A DNA stretch of 64,000 nt, from NCBI RefSeq assembly GCF_017696205.1, contig NZ_JAAORD010000001.1, positions 310,001-374,000 of the forward strand, given 5' to 3'. The position numbers were made by a program, and so were the translations under genes. The notes under the pieces were generated by a model. That model was not told the DNA's origin, did not search any database, and saw nothing but the letters and a program-made list of their open reading frames with translations. This DNA comes from Prochlorococcus marinus XMU1402. GTDB lineage: Bacteria; Cyanobacteriota; Cyanobacteriia; PCC-6307; Cyanobiaceae. Of this stretch, positions 1 through 14,486 are shown one piece after another (the stretch's first letter is position 1; each line of letters begins with the position of its first letter).

Positions 1-1117
1 TATTATTACCTTTGGGAGTTAAATAACTAGCAACTGTTATTGCTATTCCACTGTCTTCTCCAAGATTTTTTAGGGATTGAATTAAACCTTTCCCATAAGT
101 TTGTTCCCCCATAAGGATCGATCTATTGTTGTCTTGTAATGAACCTGCAAGTATTTCACTAGCGCTAGCAGTACCTTTATTTACCAAAGTTACCATCGGG
201 CCATCAAAAGATGTCTCTTTTTGTGAGAATATTGCATCCTTGATTCCATTTCTGTTTTTTGTCTCAACTACTGGTTTTTCACTTAATAATGAGTCTGCAA
301 CTGCTATTCCCGAACTTACTAGTCCACCTGAATTATTTCTGAGATCTAATATTAATCCTTCAACCTCTTTCTCTTTTAACTCTTGAAGAGCCTCCTCAAC
401 TTTTTTTGGTACGCTTTCACTAAATTGAGTTATCCTCAAATATCCTATTGTATGTGAATCTTCTCTTAATCTTTTTGTTCGGACTGGTCTTAGATCTACT
501 GATCTTCTTTCTAGGTCGACTTCTCTAATTTCTCCTGATTTCGATGAAATTTCAACTAAAACTTTAGTTCCTGATTCACCTCTTAACTTAGAAGCAGTAT
601 TTGCAAGTCCTAATTCTTCAGAGGAAATCCCATCCACTTTTTCTATAAAATCCCCGCTAACTATTCCAGCTTCTTCAGCAGGTGACCCTCCAATTGTGGA
701 GACAACTTTAATTTTTTTCTTATCATCACTATCTTCACCTAATTGGAGACCAACACCATTAATTTCACTTCCAAAGTTGCTTGATTTCAAGAGTTCATAA
801 TCTTTAGGGCGTAAAATTCTTGTATATGGATCTTCTAGAGGCCTTAACATTTCTTCAATTGCAGAATAAGCCTCTTCACTTGTTTCAATTTGTTTCTGTA
901 ATGTTTTTTGTCTAATTCTCTTCCATTGTATTTCATCAAACTTTTCCGGGTCATAAAAACCCTCATTCACCAAGGTCCAAGCGTCAAGGACTAATTGCCT
1001 GCTATCACTGAGTGCATCTACACTTTCTATCAATATAAAATTAATAGAAAAAACAATGACCATTAATGCCGTAATTAATGTTTTGAATGTTAAAAGTTTG
1101 TTAAAAGATGAATTCAT
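1..1117 (-). CDS. ctpA: C-terminal processing peptidase (partial)
   Basis: Carboxyl-terminal processing serine protease of the tail-specific protease family (S41). In cyanobacteria this enzyme trims the C-terminus of photosystem II D1 in the lumen. The reading frame runs from an ATG at 1117 to the window edge, so the C-terminus is missing. Visible parts are an N-terminal hydrophobic segment (about residues 12-30) that fits a signal anchor, a central PDZ domain (about 95-180, with GGSPAEEAGI), and the catalytic core. The core has the nucleophile context KGTASASEILAG and the lysine context GEQTYGKGLIQ, giving a Ser/Lys dyad. It is divergent from petB across 71 bp, which must hold both promoters. 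The family is certain; ctpA against a ctp paralogue is slightly less so. Confidence 0.93.
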   Translation of the reverse strand, partial: MNSSFNKLLTFKTLITALMVIVFSINFILIESVDALSDSRQLVLDAWTLVNEGFYDPEKFDEIQWKRIRQKTLQKQIETSEEAYSAIEEMLRPLEDPYTRILRPKDYELLKSSNFGSEINGVGLQLGEDSDDKKKIKVVSTIGGSPAEEAGIVSGDFIEKVDGISSEELGLANTASKLRGESGTKVLVEISSKSGEIREVDLERRSVDLRPVRTKRLREDSHTIGYLRITQFSESVPKKVEEALQELKEKEVEGLILDLRNNSGGLVSSGIAVADSLLSEKPVVETKNRNGIKDAIFSQKETSFDGPMVTLVNKGTASASEILAGSLQDNNRSILMGEQTYGKGLIQSLKNLGEDSGIAITVASYLTPKGNN

Positions 1118-1188
1118 TGGGTTAAGCGTTAACACCAAGTATAAGAATTTTAAGTAAGCTCTTTATATCAAAGCTAATTTTTTTTTGG

Positions 1189-1845
1189 ATGGCGAATTCT
1201 TCATCTGTTTATGACTGGTTTCAAGAAAGACTTGAAATTCAAGACATAACTGACGACGTAACTTCCAAGTACGTACCCCCTCACGTAAATATTTTTTATT
1301 GTTTAGGAGGCATAACTTTAGTATGCTTCTTAATTCAATTTGCAACAGGTTTTGCAATGACTTTTTACTATAAGCCAACAGTTACACAAGCTTATAGTTC
1401 TGTAAGTTATTTGATGACTGACGTAAGTTTTGGATGGTTAATAAGATCTGTTCATAGATGGAGTGCATCTATGATGGTTTTAATGTTAATTCTCCATGTG
1501 TTTAGAGTTTATCTAACAGGCGGTTTCAAAAGGCCAAGAGAACTTACTTGGGTTACAGGTGTTGTAATGGCAGTCATAACAGTCGCTTTTGGTGTAACAG
1601 GTTATTCTTTACCTTGGGATCAGGTTGGTTATTGGGCAGTTAAGATTGTTTCTGGAGTTCCTGCAGCAATACCAGTTATTGGTGATTTTATGGTTGAACT
1701 ACTCAGGGGTGGAGAAAGTGTTGGACAGTCCACTCTTACAAGATTTTATAGTCTTCATACCTTTGTCTTGCCATGGTCATTAGCAGTATTCATGTTGATG
1801 CATTTCCTAATGATTCGTAAACAAGGTATTTCCGGTCCTCTATAA
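1189..1845 (+). CDS. petB: Cytochrome b6
   Basis: Core haem-binding subunit of the thylakoid cytochrome b6f complex, which moves electrons from plastoquinol to plastocyanin or cytochrome c6. The 218-residue protein is full length and has four hydrophobic helices. Cys38 (context FYCLGG) matches the cysteine that covalently binds haem c(n)/ci. The paired haem-ligand histidines lie in [10 protein letters not shown] with LILHVFRVY, and in SLHTFVLP with LMHFLMIRK. petD follows 32 bp downstream, as usual in cyanobacteria, so the two form one operon. Confidence 0.98.
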   Translation: MANSSSVYDWFQERLEIQDITDDVTSKYVPPHVNIFYCLGGITLVCFLIQFATGFAMTFYYKPTVTQAYSSVSYLMTDVSFGWLIRSVHRWSASMMVLMLILHVFRVYLTGGFKRPRELTWVTGVVMAVITVAFGVTGYSLPWDQVGYWAVKIVSGVPAAIPVIGDFMVELLRGGESVGQSTLTRFYSLHTFVLPWSLAVFMLMHFLMIRKQGISGPL

Positions 1846-1877
1846 ATCCTTATACTTAAATTACAATAAATATCAAA

Positions 1878-2360
1878 ATGTCTACATTAAAAAAACCAGA
1901 TTTATCAGACCCAAAATTAAGAGCAAAATTGGCTAAAGGTATGGGCCATAATTATTATGGAGAACCAGCTTGGCCAAATGATTTACTATATATTTTCCCG
2001 GTTGTTATCTTAGGTACAATTGCTTGTGTTGTTGGCCTTGCAGTTCTAGACCCAGCTATGTTGGGTGACAAAGCAAATCCTTTTGCAACTCCATTAGAAA
2101 TCCTCCCTGAATGGTATCTATATCCAGTTTTTCAAATACTCAGGGTAGTTCCTAATAAACTTTTGGGTATTGCACTTCAAACGTTAATTCCTCTTGGTTT
2201 AATGATTTTACCTTTCATTGAAAACGTTAATAAGTTCTCTAACCCTTTTAGAAGACCAATAGCAATGTCAGTTTTCTTATTTGGCACTTTCTTGACAATA
2301 TATCTAGGTATTGGTGCTTGTTTACCTATTGATAAATCCCTAACTTTAGGTTTATTTTAG
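1878..2360 (+). CDS. petD: Cytochrome b6f subunit IV
   Basis: Subunit IV (160 aa) of the cytochrome b6f complex, corresponding to the C-terminal half of mitochondrial cytochrome b. It has three hydrophobic helices and the PEWY quinol-oxidation motif ([14 protein letters not shown], near residues 76-89). It is full length and lies 32 bp after petB. The convergent invertase gene ends only 2 bp beyond its stop, so the petBD transcript must terminate inside or overlap that gene's 3' end. Confidence 0.98.
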
Positions 2361-2362
2361 AC

Positions 2363-3802
2363 TCATATTTTAAACATATCTAAATCATTATTCTCTTTTC
2401 TTAGAAAGTGGTGCATTAATAAAAAGCCAACTATTGTCCATGTTTGATATGTTCTTGATTGTTGCCCGACCCAAGTACCTGTAGGTCCATCAAAATATTC
2501 TGCCCATTCTTGCTTAGGCAATTGATTAAGTTGGCACCAATATGACTCCTCGATTAAAGATTTCATTTCTTGCATAAGCATTACATCATCGGAGGGAAAC
2601 TTTTTTTGATGTAAAAGAACAGCGGTACCAAAAAACCAAAGCAAGCTCGGCCAATGTCCGCCATTATGGTAACTCCATGGCCAATTCTTCGGATCTGAAC
2701 CAGTTTTATTTTGCCATTCTTCGACATCCATATGAGGATGACAAATTCTCATAGGCATTTGAGCCATCAAGTGCTGTCTATTGTGCAATACCAATCTAAA
2801 TAAAGCTCTTTGTTCTGCGGGGGGAAGAACTCCAAACATGCAGGCTAAAGAATTTCCTAAACTATAAAATCGGAAGTCTGGTCTTCCCGTTCTAATATTT
2901 CCTATTAAATAACCTCCTCTATTCTCCAACCAATCTTGTAGCCATGAGGGAACTACTTGAGGTTGAACATTAAATTCATTGAAGTGTTGGTCATCTCCGT
3001 ACTGCTCTGTAGGCCTTCTTCTTAAGATCTGCATTGTTTGGCTGGTAACCCAATAATGTTTTAATAAAAAACTTCCTAAATCTTTAACCCATTGATTTGT
3101 GAGAATAAGTCTTTGATCTAAAAGTCTGCTTACATGATCTGCTCGACTCAATTCCATTAAATTTATACAGCTTTTTAAACATCCATGAAGTAAAACTTCA
3201 ACTTCTAAAGGAGCTCCCCATACATCCATAGGTCTATCAATCATAAATGCACAATCTGGGACAAAAAGTACTGGAGTACCTTCAAATGTTGGATGAAGAA
3301 CCAAATCTAGTAAAAGTTGAATACCTCTTTGAACGCTCTGACTCTTTCCGAAAGCAAAATCACCGCTTTTATTTACATAATACCAACACAAAATTGGCCA
3401 CCATAAACTTGCATCAGCTGAAGTAATTCTGCCAATCGATCTTTGACCATAGTCTCCAATCAGTTTTCCTTTTTCTTCTACGAAACTTGTGGGAAATACT
3501 CCTCTCGTTTGATAATTAGTGCTTTGTAACTCAAGGCATACAGTAAGAAATTTTTTTACAATTTCGTAGCGTCTTTGAGTAATGAGGTAAATCATTACTG
3601 GAACGTTGTCTCTTAAAAATATTTCTCCGTAATTTAACTTTTTATTTTTTGTTGGGTGTTCTAATGCCGCAACACTTCCTACTAACTCTCCTGATATTTC
3701 GACTAAAGTCTTTTCGAAGTGTTTTTTTGCATTTGTTACAATTTTCTCTTCATCGGAACTTGGTCTTACTCTTAAATTTTTTTGACTAAATCTTTCTGCC
3801 AT
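2363..3802 (-). CDS. Neutral/alkaline invertase (GH100-like)
   Basis: A 479-residue soluble protein resembling cyanobacterial and plant neutral/alkaline invertases (glycoside hydrolase family 100), which split sucrose into glucose and fructose in the cytosol. Features seen: a YGEIFLRDNVPV block near the N-terminus (acidic residue in the expected catalytic region), the (D/Y)GQRSIGRITSADASLWW block, and the Trp-rich C-terminal block KNWPWSYHNGGHWPSLLWFFGTA. No signal peptide is present. It is convergent with petD and divergent from the rRNA operon. Substrate assignment rests on family resemblance; glucosylglycerate or related sugars are not excluded. Confidence 0.85.
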   Translation of the reverse strand: MAERFSQKNLRVRPSSDEEKIVTNAKKHFEKTLVEISGELVGSVAALEHPTKNKKLNYGEIFLRDNVPVMIYLITQRRYEIVKKFLTVCLELQSTNYQTRGVFPTSFVEEKGKLIGDYGQRSIGRITSADASLWWPILCWYYVNKSGDFAFGKSQSVQRGIQLLLDLVLHPTFEGTPVLFVPDCAFMIDRPMDVWGAPLEVEVLLHGCLKSCINLMELSRADHVSRLLDQRLILTNQWVKDLGSFLLKHYWVTSQTMQILRRRPTEQYGDDQHFNEFNVQPQVVPSWLQDWLENRGGYLIGNIRTGRPDFRFYSLGNSLACMFGVLPPAEQRALFRLVLHNRQHLMAQMPMRICHPHMDVEEWQNKTGSDPKNWPWSYHNGGHWPSLLWFFGTAVLLHQKKFPSDDVMLMQEMKSLIEESYWCQLNQLPKQEWAEYFDGPTGTWVGQQSRTYQTWTIVGFLLMHHFLRKENNDLDMFKI

Positions 3803-4399
3803 TTCATTTATAACCCTATATTCAAGCCTAGTTGTTTAAAGAGACTTTGAACAAATAAAAAATTAATAAAAATTTTTTGTATAAAAGGTTGCACATTTAC
3901 AGTGGGATGGTTTAATATTTTCTTCTGGGCAGAAAATTATTTTTTGCACTATTCAATTATTTACCTTAAATCTAATTTTGGGTAAATGAATGAATTTTTT
4001 GGAGATTTGATTTAGATCATTTTTTTCAGCCAGAAGAAGGGTTTTCCCTTCGAAGTGAGTTATTCACTTGTTGTTTAACTCTGCACCTAGAAAATTTAAA
4101 ACTTAGGAACTGATGCTTTTATTGCGTCAAGAATAACTAAATTTTTTTGGTTATTTCAAGATGTACATGCAATAAAGGTGTGAGGTCCCGTCAAGAATAT
4201 ATAAAAATGTCATCAATTGCTAACTTTAGCTTTGATGCGAACGGATCTGAGATCTTGGAAAGTCACTTTAGAAATATTTTTAATGTGCACTCAATGTAAT
4301 CCTTAAATTTAAGGAGGCTGAAACTAAATACCAAAACTCAAGTTTTTATTTGGATGAAGCAATTCAATTTGAGTAGATTTATCTACAAAAGGATTTGAA
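3803..4399 (+). promoter_or_regulatory. rRNA operon upstream/leader region
   Basis: About 600 bp without a convincing gene between the invertase start and 16S. It must contain the divergent invertase promoter and the rRNA promoter(s) plus leader. A weak AT-rich hairpin with a following T-run lies near 3921-3948 (arms ATTTTCT/AGAAAAT), and a second small hairpin (GGG-TTTT-CCC core) near 4037-4046. No clear -10/-35 pair stood out to me, so no start site is assigned. Confidence 0.45.
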
Positions 4400-5885
<1,486 letters not shown>

Positions 5886-6013
5886 CAGGGAGACAACAAA
5901 ATGTTTAATATTATTATTTTGTCACCTTAGGTCGATCGGTATCTCACGTTCTTAATTAATTTATTAAGAATTTTATTTCCTAAGTTTTTCTAGGTCACAC
6001 CCATTATTTTCCT

Positions 6014-6087
<74 letters not shown>

Positions 6088-6099
6088 TATCTCTATGTT

Positions 6100-6172
6100 G
6101 GGGGTATAGCTCAGTTGGTAGAGCGCCTGCTTTGCAAGCAGGATGTCAGCGGTTCGAGTCCGCTTACCTCCA
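6100..6172 (+). tRNA. trnA: tRNA-Ala (TGC)
   Basis: A 73-nt tRNA 12 nt after tRNA-Ile in the rRNA spacer. Acceptor arms GGGGGTA/TACCTCC pair with one G-T, the anticodon loop is TTTGCAA (anticodon TGC), and the T-arm holds GGTTCGAGTCC. CCA is not encoded. Confidence 0.97.
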
Positions 6173-6429
6173 CTGATTACCACCTCTTCCATAATTTTTT
6201 AGAAAGGAAATGTTTTGAGTTGTGATCAAATTCTGAACGAATCTAGCTTCCTAATGAAATCATTAAGATGCTGGACTCATTGAATTAATTTCATTGTTTT
6301 CAGAGAACCTTGACAACTGCATAGATTATTTTTAAAGACAATAAGCATCTTTAATGATGCAGATTTTTTATTTGTGCGAATGCATTAATAACAATTCTAT
6401 TAAGCTGATGCTTCAATTATGAAGTTATT

Positions 6430-9305
<2,876 letters not shown>

Positions 9306-9369
9306 ATAAACTTAATTTATTGTTTTTAAATTTATATAATTTTCTATGCAGTTCTCAAGGTTCACACTA

Positions 9370-9487
9370 TCCTGGTGTTCATGGCGATGTGGACCCACTC
9401 CGATCCATCTCGAACTCGGTTGTGAAACGCATCAGCGGCGAAAATATTTAGGGGGTAGCCCCTTGAGAAAATAGCTCAATGCCAGGT
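9370..9487 (+). rRNA. rrf: 5S ribosomal RNA
   Basis: About 117 nt, 65 nt after 23S. The terminal stem TCCTGG...CCAGG closes it, and the conserved block CGATCCATCTCGAACTCGG is present. A terminator follows directly. Confidence 0.93.
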
Positions 9488-9500
9488 AAAAATATTTAAA

Positions 9501-9535
9501 AGGGTTTACTCTACTTGAGTAAACCCTTTTTTATT
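9501..9535 (+). terminator. rRNA operon terminator
   Basis: An 11-bp perfect stem (AGGGTTTACTC / GAGTAAACCCT) with a 5-nt loop TACTT, followed by a T-run. On the other strand an A/T-rich flank follows the same hairpin, so it can also end the convergent mutM transcript, whose stop lies at 9533-9531. Confidence 0.92.
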
Positions 9536-10412
9536 TTTGGCATTTAGGACACCAATGTGTACTTCTTCCAGTGATTTTTTGCCTTTCAATTAAATTTCCA
9601 CATTTATGACATTTTTTACCAGTTCTCCTGTAAACATTTGTCTGTAAACCAAAATTCCCATTCTCTCCCTCCAAGTCTCTAAAATCACTAAATGTTGTCC
9701 CCCCCGAACCAATACTTTTTTTTAATATACTTACAATTGATTCTCTGAGCTTGATTAACTCATTCTTCTTTATCGTTTGAGCTTCCCTAAAAGGTGAAAT
9801 GCCAGCCGAATATAAACTTTCATCAGCATAAATATTACCTATACCTGCTACTATTGTTTGATCTAACAAAATGGCTTTTATAGATTTTGTTCTTTTTGAA
9901 ATAACTTTCTTAAGGTATTTTGTATCAAAGTCTTTAGAAAATGGTTCTGGTCCTAATGAGCCTAATCCTTTGATTATTTTATTGGCCGATAAACCTTGTT
10001 TAATCCACCACATTTGGCCAAAACTTCTTATGTCAATGTATCTAAGTTCATTATTATTTTGATCTAAAAATCTTATTCTTGTATGTTTACACGGTGGCTC
10101 AGAGTTATTAATAAATTTGAAATATCCAGTCATTCTTAGATGAACCACAAGAAATCCATTATGTTTAAATGTTATTTTTTCATTTATAGGAATATTCTCA
10201 TGATTTAATTTTTTTAGTTCAGCTATTAAATATTTTCCTCTCCTATTCCATTTATATAAAAGAGAATTTTGAACTCCGCTAATAAATTCTTCCTTGTTAG
10301 GAGGAAAAGCAATGGTTGAATCCCTACAGACTTCTACTTTTTTAACAATAAAGTTATTAAGTTTTTTCTCTAAACCTCTTCTAACAGTTTCTACTTCAGG
10401 TAACTCTGGCAA
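9531..10412 (-). CDS. mutM: Formamidopyrimidine-DNA glycosylase (Fpg/MutM)
   Basis: Bifunctional glycosylase/AP lyase that removes 8-oxoguanine and ring-opened purines in base-excision repair. The 293-residue protein starts [14 protein letters not shown], giving the catalytic N-terminal proline and Glu3. The C-terminal zinc finger has the form C-x2-C...C-x2-C (CHKCG...WCPKC) with the GRSTHW segment. The initiation codon is TTG at 10412; because Pro2 must become the N-terminus, this start is functionally fixed. psaE lies 4 bp upstream on the same strand, so the two may be co-transcribed. Confidence 0.97.
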   Translation of the reverse strand: MPELPEVETVRRGLEKKLNNFIVKKVEVCRDSTIAFPPNKEEFISGVQNSLLYKWNRRGKYLIAELKKLNHENIPINEKITFKHNGFLVVHLRMTGYFKFINNSEPPCKHTRIRFLDQNNNELRYIDIRSFGQMWWIKQGLSANKIIKGLGSLGPEPFSKDFDTKYLKKVISKRTKSIKAILLDQTIVAGIGNIYADESLYSAGISPFREAQTIKKNELIKLRESIVSILKKSIGSGGTTFSDFRDLEGENGNFGLQTNVYRRTGKKCHKCGNLIERQKITGRSTHWCPKCQK

Positions 10413-10416
10413 TTAT

Positions 10417-10626
10417 TTAAGCTTTCTCTAATTCACTTTCAGCAAAATTATTTGTATTTGCTCCACCATCGGTTCCGCTTATACCAGAGTAATTTACTTT
10501 GTCGAATCTAACTACACAGTTATATTTAATACCTGATGTATCAACTGAAGCAACTTTACCTATTTCGTTGTACCAATATGATTCTGGTCTTTTTACTCTT
10601 ACGAGATCTCCTCTTGAAATGGCCAT
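10417..10626 (-). CDS. psaE: Photosystem I subunit IV (PsaE)
   Basis: A 69-residue stromal-side peripheral subunit of photosystem I that helps dock ferredoxin. The family signature is clear: [25 protein letters not shown], then the [10 protein letters not shown] strand and a C-terminal NNFAESEL. Full length. mutM follows 4 bp downstream on the same strand, a common arrangement in Prochlorococcus as I recall it. Confidence 0.98.
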   Translation of the reverse strand: MAISRGDLVRVKRPESYWYNEIGKVASVDTSGIKYNCVVRFDKVNYSGISGTDGGANTNNFAESELEKA

Positions 10627-10706
10627 TACAATGAATTTAACTTTTTAAAGAATAACCCATCATTAATAGTCTTTGACAAATTATTCACACATATTAATTT
10701 AAATTT

Positions 10707-11468
10707 CTAACAAAAATCATTTATTAAATTTTTTTCAAATTCTTCTCTAGGAGCCTCACTACCCTTCCATTTTCTCCCTGGAATTCTTACATCTAATTCA
10801 TTCATATTGCAGTTAATTGAAAGAATAAGTTTTTTATTTTCCTGATTTAGTACATTTAAAACTTTTCTATTTTTAATTTTTTCATAAGATTTGCTTTGAA
10901 TAATTATTGGACCATAAATTTGTCTATCTAACTTAAGTAATTCATTAGTTTTATTATTTTTAATTATTTGATTGTTTTCTGTACTAGTTGGCTTTTTTTT
11001 GCTTAAGAGGAGCTTTTGCCCAACCTTAATTGAATCTGGGTTCTCGAGATTATTAATTTCAATCAAATATTCTAGATTTAACTTGTATTTGCTTGATATC
11101 TCAGTAAGGTTTTCACCTGTTTGAACAACATGATAATTATTTTTTAATTCTGATTGTCTTGTAGAACTTTGAAAAGATTCTGAGATAAAAAGATTTTGAC
11201 CAACATAGATATAATTTTCATCTTTTAAGTTATTCAATTTAATGATTAAATCTTTATTTATTGAATATAAATTTGAAATACTTGAAATTGTATCTCCACT
11301 TTTTACGATATGAATTTTTTTTATTTCAACTTTTTCTGCATTAATTGATTCTTTTCTGGCAATATTATCAATTTTATTTTTTGCTGAATCTATCTTTACT
11401 TCTGACCTTATCAATGAGTGATTAAAAAAATTAAAAAATATTGCAATTGTTAAAAATACAAATTTCAT
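10707..11468 (-). CDS. LysM-repeat envelope protein
   Basis: A 253-residue protein with an N-terminal hydrophobic signal sequence (about residues 1-20) and two LysM domains. The first lies near residues 50-95 (HIVKSGDTISSISNLYSINKD) and the second near 112-155 (HVVQTGENLTEISSKYKLN). LysM modules bind peptidoglycan glycans. The C-terminal ~90 residues have no recognised catalytic domain; they contain the stretch GPIIIQSKSYEKIKNRK. A cell-wall anchoring or structural role is likely; no M23 peptidase motif is seen. Confidence 0.82.
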   Translation of the reverse strand: MKFVFLTIAIFFNFFNHSLIRSEVKIDSAKNKIDNIARKESINAEKVEIKKIHIVKSGDTISSISNLYSINKDLIIKLNNLKDENYIYVGQNLFISESFQSSTRQSELKNNYHVVQTGENLTEISSKYKLNLEYLIEINNLENPDSIKVGQKLLLSKKKPTSTENNQIIKNNKTNELLKLDRQIYGPIIIQSKSYEKIKNRKVLNVLNQENKKLILSINCNMNELDVRIPGRKWKGSEAPREEFEKNLINDFC

Positions 11469-11541
11469 TAATTTTACTATTTCTTTAAAGATAATCTTTT
11501 AATTTAAATTCGCTAGGGTTTTGAAAAAAAAATTAAGTAAT

Positions 11542-12933
11542 TTAAATCTGAAAAATAAACTTTAGAAATTTCTTTACCCTTTCATAGGGGGGATACCGCA
11601 GATTTGAATCAAATAAAAAACCTTTAAAAGTAATAGATTTTTGATTTGAAAAATTTCGAAAACCTTCTTCTCCATGAAATTTACCAATACCACTTTGCCC
11701 AACGCCTCCAAACGGTAAATTTGGAATAAGGACTGGTAACATCACATCATTTATACAAATTGTTCCAGAGCTGGTTACTTTTGAAATGTGATTATGGATT
11801 TTTTTATTGCCTCCAAATAAGTAGATTGCTAATGGTTTTGATGTTTGACTTATCTGTTTTAAAGCTGATTCCTTATTGTCTATTCCAATTACTGGAAGTA
11901 GTGAACTGAATAATTCTTTCTGCAAAATATCTGTTTCATTAAATTTAGTTCTCAAAATTGTGGGAGATATTTTCAACTTTTTTTTACTAAAAGTCCCCCC
12001 AAATAAAATTCTTTTTTCTTTTTCATATTGTTTGAGAATTTCTACAGTTGATGTAAATTGTTTTTTCTCCAATTTTGATAGGTTTTCGGAAATAATTGGA
12101 TTATCTCCGTAAAAACTTACTATGTATTTCTTTAATTTTTCTATAAAAATTTTTTCAATTTCTTTATCTACAAAGATATGATTCGGAGCCATGCAGGATT
12201 GACCCGAATTAAAAAATTTACCCCAAACAATTCTTTTTGCAGCCACTTCTAAATTTGCATTCTTGAAAACAATTACAGGATTTGTTCCGCTTAACTCAAG
12301 AGTTAAAGGAGTTAAGTTTTTTGAAGCTAATTTCATTATAGATTTTCCAGTTACAGTACTTCCTGTAAAAAAAATGTGGTCAAAATTTTGTTCAATTAAT
12401 TTTATGGATTGTTTACTATCACCCTCTACTGTCATTAAGACATCTTTACGGAAATATTTGGAAGTAAGCTTTTTAATAAGTTTTGAGGTCGCAGGACATT
12501 TCTCTGATGGTTTTATAACTGCAGTATTTCCTGCTGAGAAAATATTTACCAATGGCTTTAAAATATAAAGTAATGGATAATTATAAGGACCAAGAATTAA
12601 GACACACCCAAGAGGTTCATAAATAACTTTTGAGGATGATGGAAATAGATAAAAAGGGGTATCAATCTTTTTTGGTCGCATCCAAGAATTGAGTTTCTTT
12701 TTTATAAGTGAAATTTCTTCTTTCACTAAAAGGATTTCTGAAAGCCCTTCAATTTCAGATTTGCCTAGATCAACAAAAAGTGATTTAATTATCTTTTTTT
12801 TATTTTCATCCAAAAGTTTAGATACTATATTGATATGATGGATCCGCCATTTTATATCTTCAGTTTTACCAGTGAGAACTGTATTTTTTAATTTATAGAT
12901 GTCTTCTAAATGAAATTTATCAGAAATTTTCAT
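11542..12933 (-). CDS. Aldehyde dehydrogenase (class 3-like)
   Basis: NAD(P)-dependent aldehyde dehydrogenase of 463 residues, the shorter class-3/fatty-aldehyde type. The general base Glu213 lies in TLELSGTNP and the catalytic Cys247 in FFNSGQSCMAPNH. The coenzyme-binding GSTVTGKSIM segment is near 191-200 and the PFGGVGQSGIGK(F/Y)HG block near the C-terminus. Substrate is unknown; oxidation of fatty or other membrane-derived aldehydes is usual for this class. It stands alone on the minus strand after the LysM gene. Confidence 0.92.
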   Translation of the reverse strand: MKISDKFHLEDIYKLKNTVLTGKTEDIKWRIHHINIVSKLLDENKKKIIKSLFVDLGKSEIEGLSEILLVKEEISLIKKKLNSWMRPKKIDTPFYLFPSSSKVIYEPLGCVLILGPYNYPLLYILKPLVNIFSAGNTAVIKPSEKCPATSKLIKKLTSKYFRKDVLMTVEGDSKQSIKLIEQNFDHIFFTGSTVTGKSIMKLASKNLTPLTLELSGTNPVIVFKNANLEVAAKRIVWGKFFNSGQSCMAPNHIFVDKEIEKIFIEKLKKYIVSFYGDNPIISENLSKLEKKQFTSTVEILKQYEKEKRILFGGTFSKKKLKISPTILRTKFNETDILQKELFSSLLPVIGIDNKESALKQISQTSKPLAIYLFGGNKKIHNHISKVTSSGTICINDVMLPVLIPNLPFGGVGQSGIGKFHGEEGFRNFSNQKSITFKGFLFDSNLRYPPYERVKKFLKFIFQI

Positions 12934-13090
12934 TTTTTACCTTTGAATAGTATTAAATATATCAGAGGATAAATTGTAAATTACTAAGGATTTTAAGGCA
13001 GTTAAATCAAAGCAAATGATTTATGAGCAATAATCAAATTTATTAATATTGCTTTTAAAAATTCAAATTTTTCTTGGTTAGTATATTTCT

Positions 13091-13981
13091 ATGAGGGAAA
13101 ATTTTTCAATTAGATTGATATCTATAAATGAAATACCAGAAGTCACAAACTGGGCAAGGTTGGAAGGATTTTCTCCTGGAATGGATGATTTATCAATTTA
13201 TAGAAATACAGATAAACAAGGGGTATGGGTAGCTTGTCTAGACAATAATCCTATAGGCTCTATCGCGTGTATAAAATATAATTCCTCGTATAGTTTTATA
13301 GGTTTATTTATCGTTAAAAAAGGATTCCGAAATAATGGATATGGAGTGAGATTATGGAAACATGCCCTCGAATATTTGAAAAATGTTGATTGTATTGGTC
13401 TTGAGGCTGCCCCAGATAGATTAAATGATTACGCAAAGTGGGGGTTTAGAAAATCTTCCATTACAAATCGATGGAAATTAAATGGTTCTCAAGATTTGCC
13501 ATTGAGAAATTTCTATAAAGATCAATTTCATTCTTTTAAAGTTGTCCCGGGTAATAAAATTTCTTCTGAAGCAGTTTTAATTTATGATGATCAAAGAGAA
13601 CCTAGTCCCAGACCACATTTTCTAAATGACTGGTTGAAAAATTCTCATGGTAATGTCAGTGCAATTGTCGATAATAATGGGATGTGCCATGGATTTGGCA
13701 GGATAAGACCTTGTGTATTGGAGGATAATGAGCAAGGCTGGAGAATTGGCCCTCTTTTAGCAGATACTCCACCACTTGCTGAATTATTAATAAGGGAGTT
13801 AGTTGGTGATTTAGATGCTCAAATCTTATTGGATTGCTCTAATCTGAACCCTTATGCAAATTATCTTTTATCAAGTTTGGGATTTGAGGAAATATCAAAA
13901 ACCTACAGAATGTATAAAGGCATTCAACCTCCCTGCCCTATGAATCAAGTATACGGACTTGCCTGCTTGGAACTAGGGTGA
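13091..13981 (+). CDS. Tandem GNAT-fold N-acetyltransferase
   Basis: A 296-residue protein. The N-terminal half is a GNAT acetyltransferase domain: RLISINEIPEVTNWARLEG, then IGLFIVKKGFRNNGYGVRLWKHAL, which is the acetyl-CoA-binding R/Q-x-x-G-x-G/A loop at about residues 86-98. The C-terminal half (about 150-296) resembles the second GNAT-like domain seen in YitH/HolE-type proteins, with GFGRIRP and LGFEEISKTYRMYKG. Acceptor substrate is unknown. It is divergent from the aldehyde dehydrogenase gene. Confidence 0.85.
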   Translation: MRENFSIRLISINEIPEVTNWARLEGFSPGMDDLSIYRNTDKQGVWVACLDNNPIGSIACIKYNSSYSFIGLFIVKKGFRNNGYGVRLWKHALEYLKNVDCIGLEAAPDRLNDYAKWGFRKSSITNRWKLNGSQDLPLRNFYKDQFHSFKVVPGNKISSEAVLIYDDQREPSPRPHFLNDWLKNSHGNVSAIVDNNGMCHGFGRIRPCVLEDNEQGWRIGPLLADTPPLAELLIRELVGDLDAQILLDCSNLNPYANYLLSSLGFEEISKTYRMYKGIQPPCPMNQVYGLACLELG

Positions 13982-14047
13982 TTTCTTTTAAAGCGTTCAT
14001 TTCCCCTTTTGTTTCTTTAATACTGAAAGAAGTTTGTTTGATTAAGA

Positions 14048-14296
14048 TTAACTTCCAGAAGGTTTCAAAATTTTTTCTACAATATCGGCGTTGATTATAG
14101 TGATCTCTCCATTGTCAATATTGGCAACTTGAAACAAGGTCCATGAATTTGGATTTCTAGCTCCTCCAATACAGTCGATAACTTGACCGACCCAATAATT
14201 TTCATCCTTTTCTTTAGTATCTTCGCAATTTTCTTTTTTAATTGCGACATAATCACCAGGCCTAACGAAAAGAAACTCAGGAGTTGCTGAGCTCAC
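14048..14296 (-). CDS. DUF3104-like small protein
   Basis: An 82-residue soluble protein with a GTG start. The pattern VRPGDYVAIKK...YWVGQVIDCIGGARNP...FQVANIDNGEITIINAD resembles DUF3104, a cyanobacterial family of unknown function that looks like a small beta-barrel. It is convergent with the GNAT gene (66 bp gap). Confidence 0.7.
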   Translation of the reverse strand: MSSATPEFLFVRPGDYVAIKKENCEDTKEKDENYWVGQVIDCIGGARNPNSWTLFQVANIDNGEITIINADIVEKILKPSGS

Positions 14297-14393
14297 AATA
14301 AATAATTTATAGTATATACGTACTATAGTAAGTTATTAGTTTTGTTGCTCAACTTTGAATTATTTAGCAAACTAGGGGTAATTCAAAAATAAA

Positions 14394-14486
14394 ATGGAAT
14401 CAACTGAAATTGCTATATTTTCAACATTATTGGGGTTAATTTTAGCTTTAACTGATGCTTATATAGAAAGAAATATTCCTGGATAA
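14394..14486 (+). CDS. Single-span membrane microprotein (30 aa)
   Basis: Starts MESTEIAIFSTLL and has one hydrophobic helix (about residues 6-20) followed by a polar tail ending NIPG. It follows a gene-free promoter-like gap and has a clean ATG. Size and topology recall small photosystem or cytochrome b6f subunits, but I cannot match it to PsaI/J/M, PsbM/N/T or PetG/L/M/N. Function unknown. Confidence 0.5.
   Translation: MESTEIAIFSTLLGLILALTDAYIERNIPG

Noticed and set aside
126-386. Plus-strand frame of 86 codons at the left edge
   Set aside because: It is antisense to the ctpA coding region, whose protein is unambiguous.
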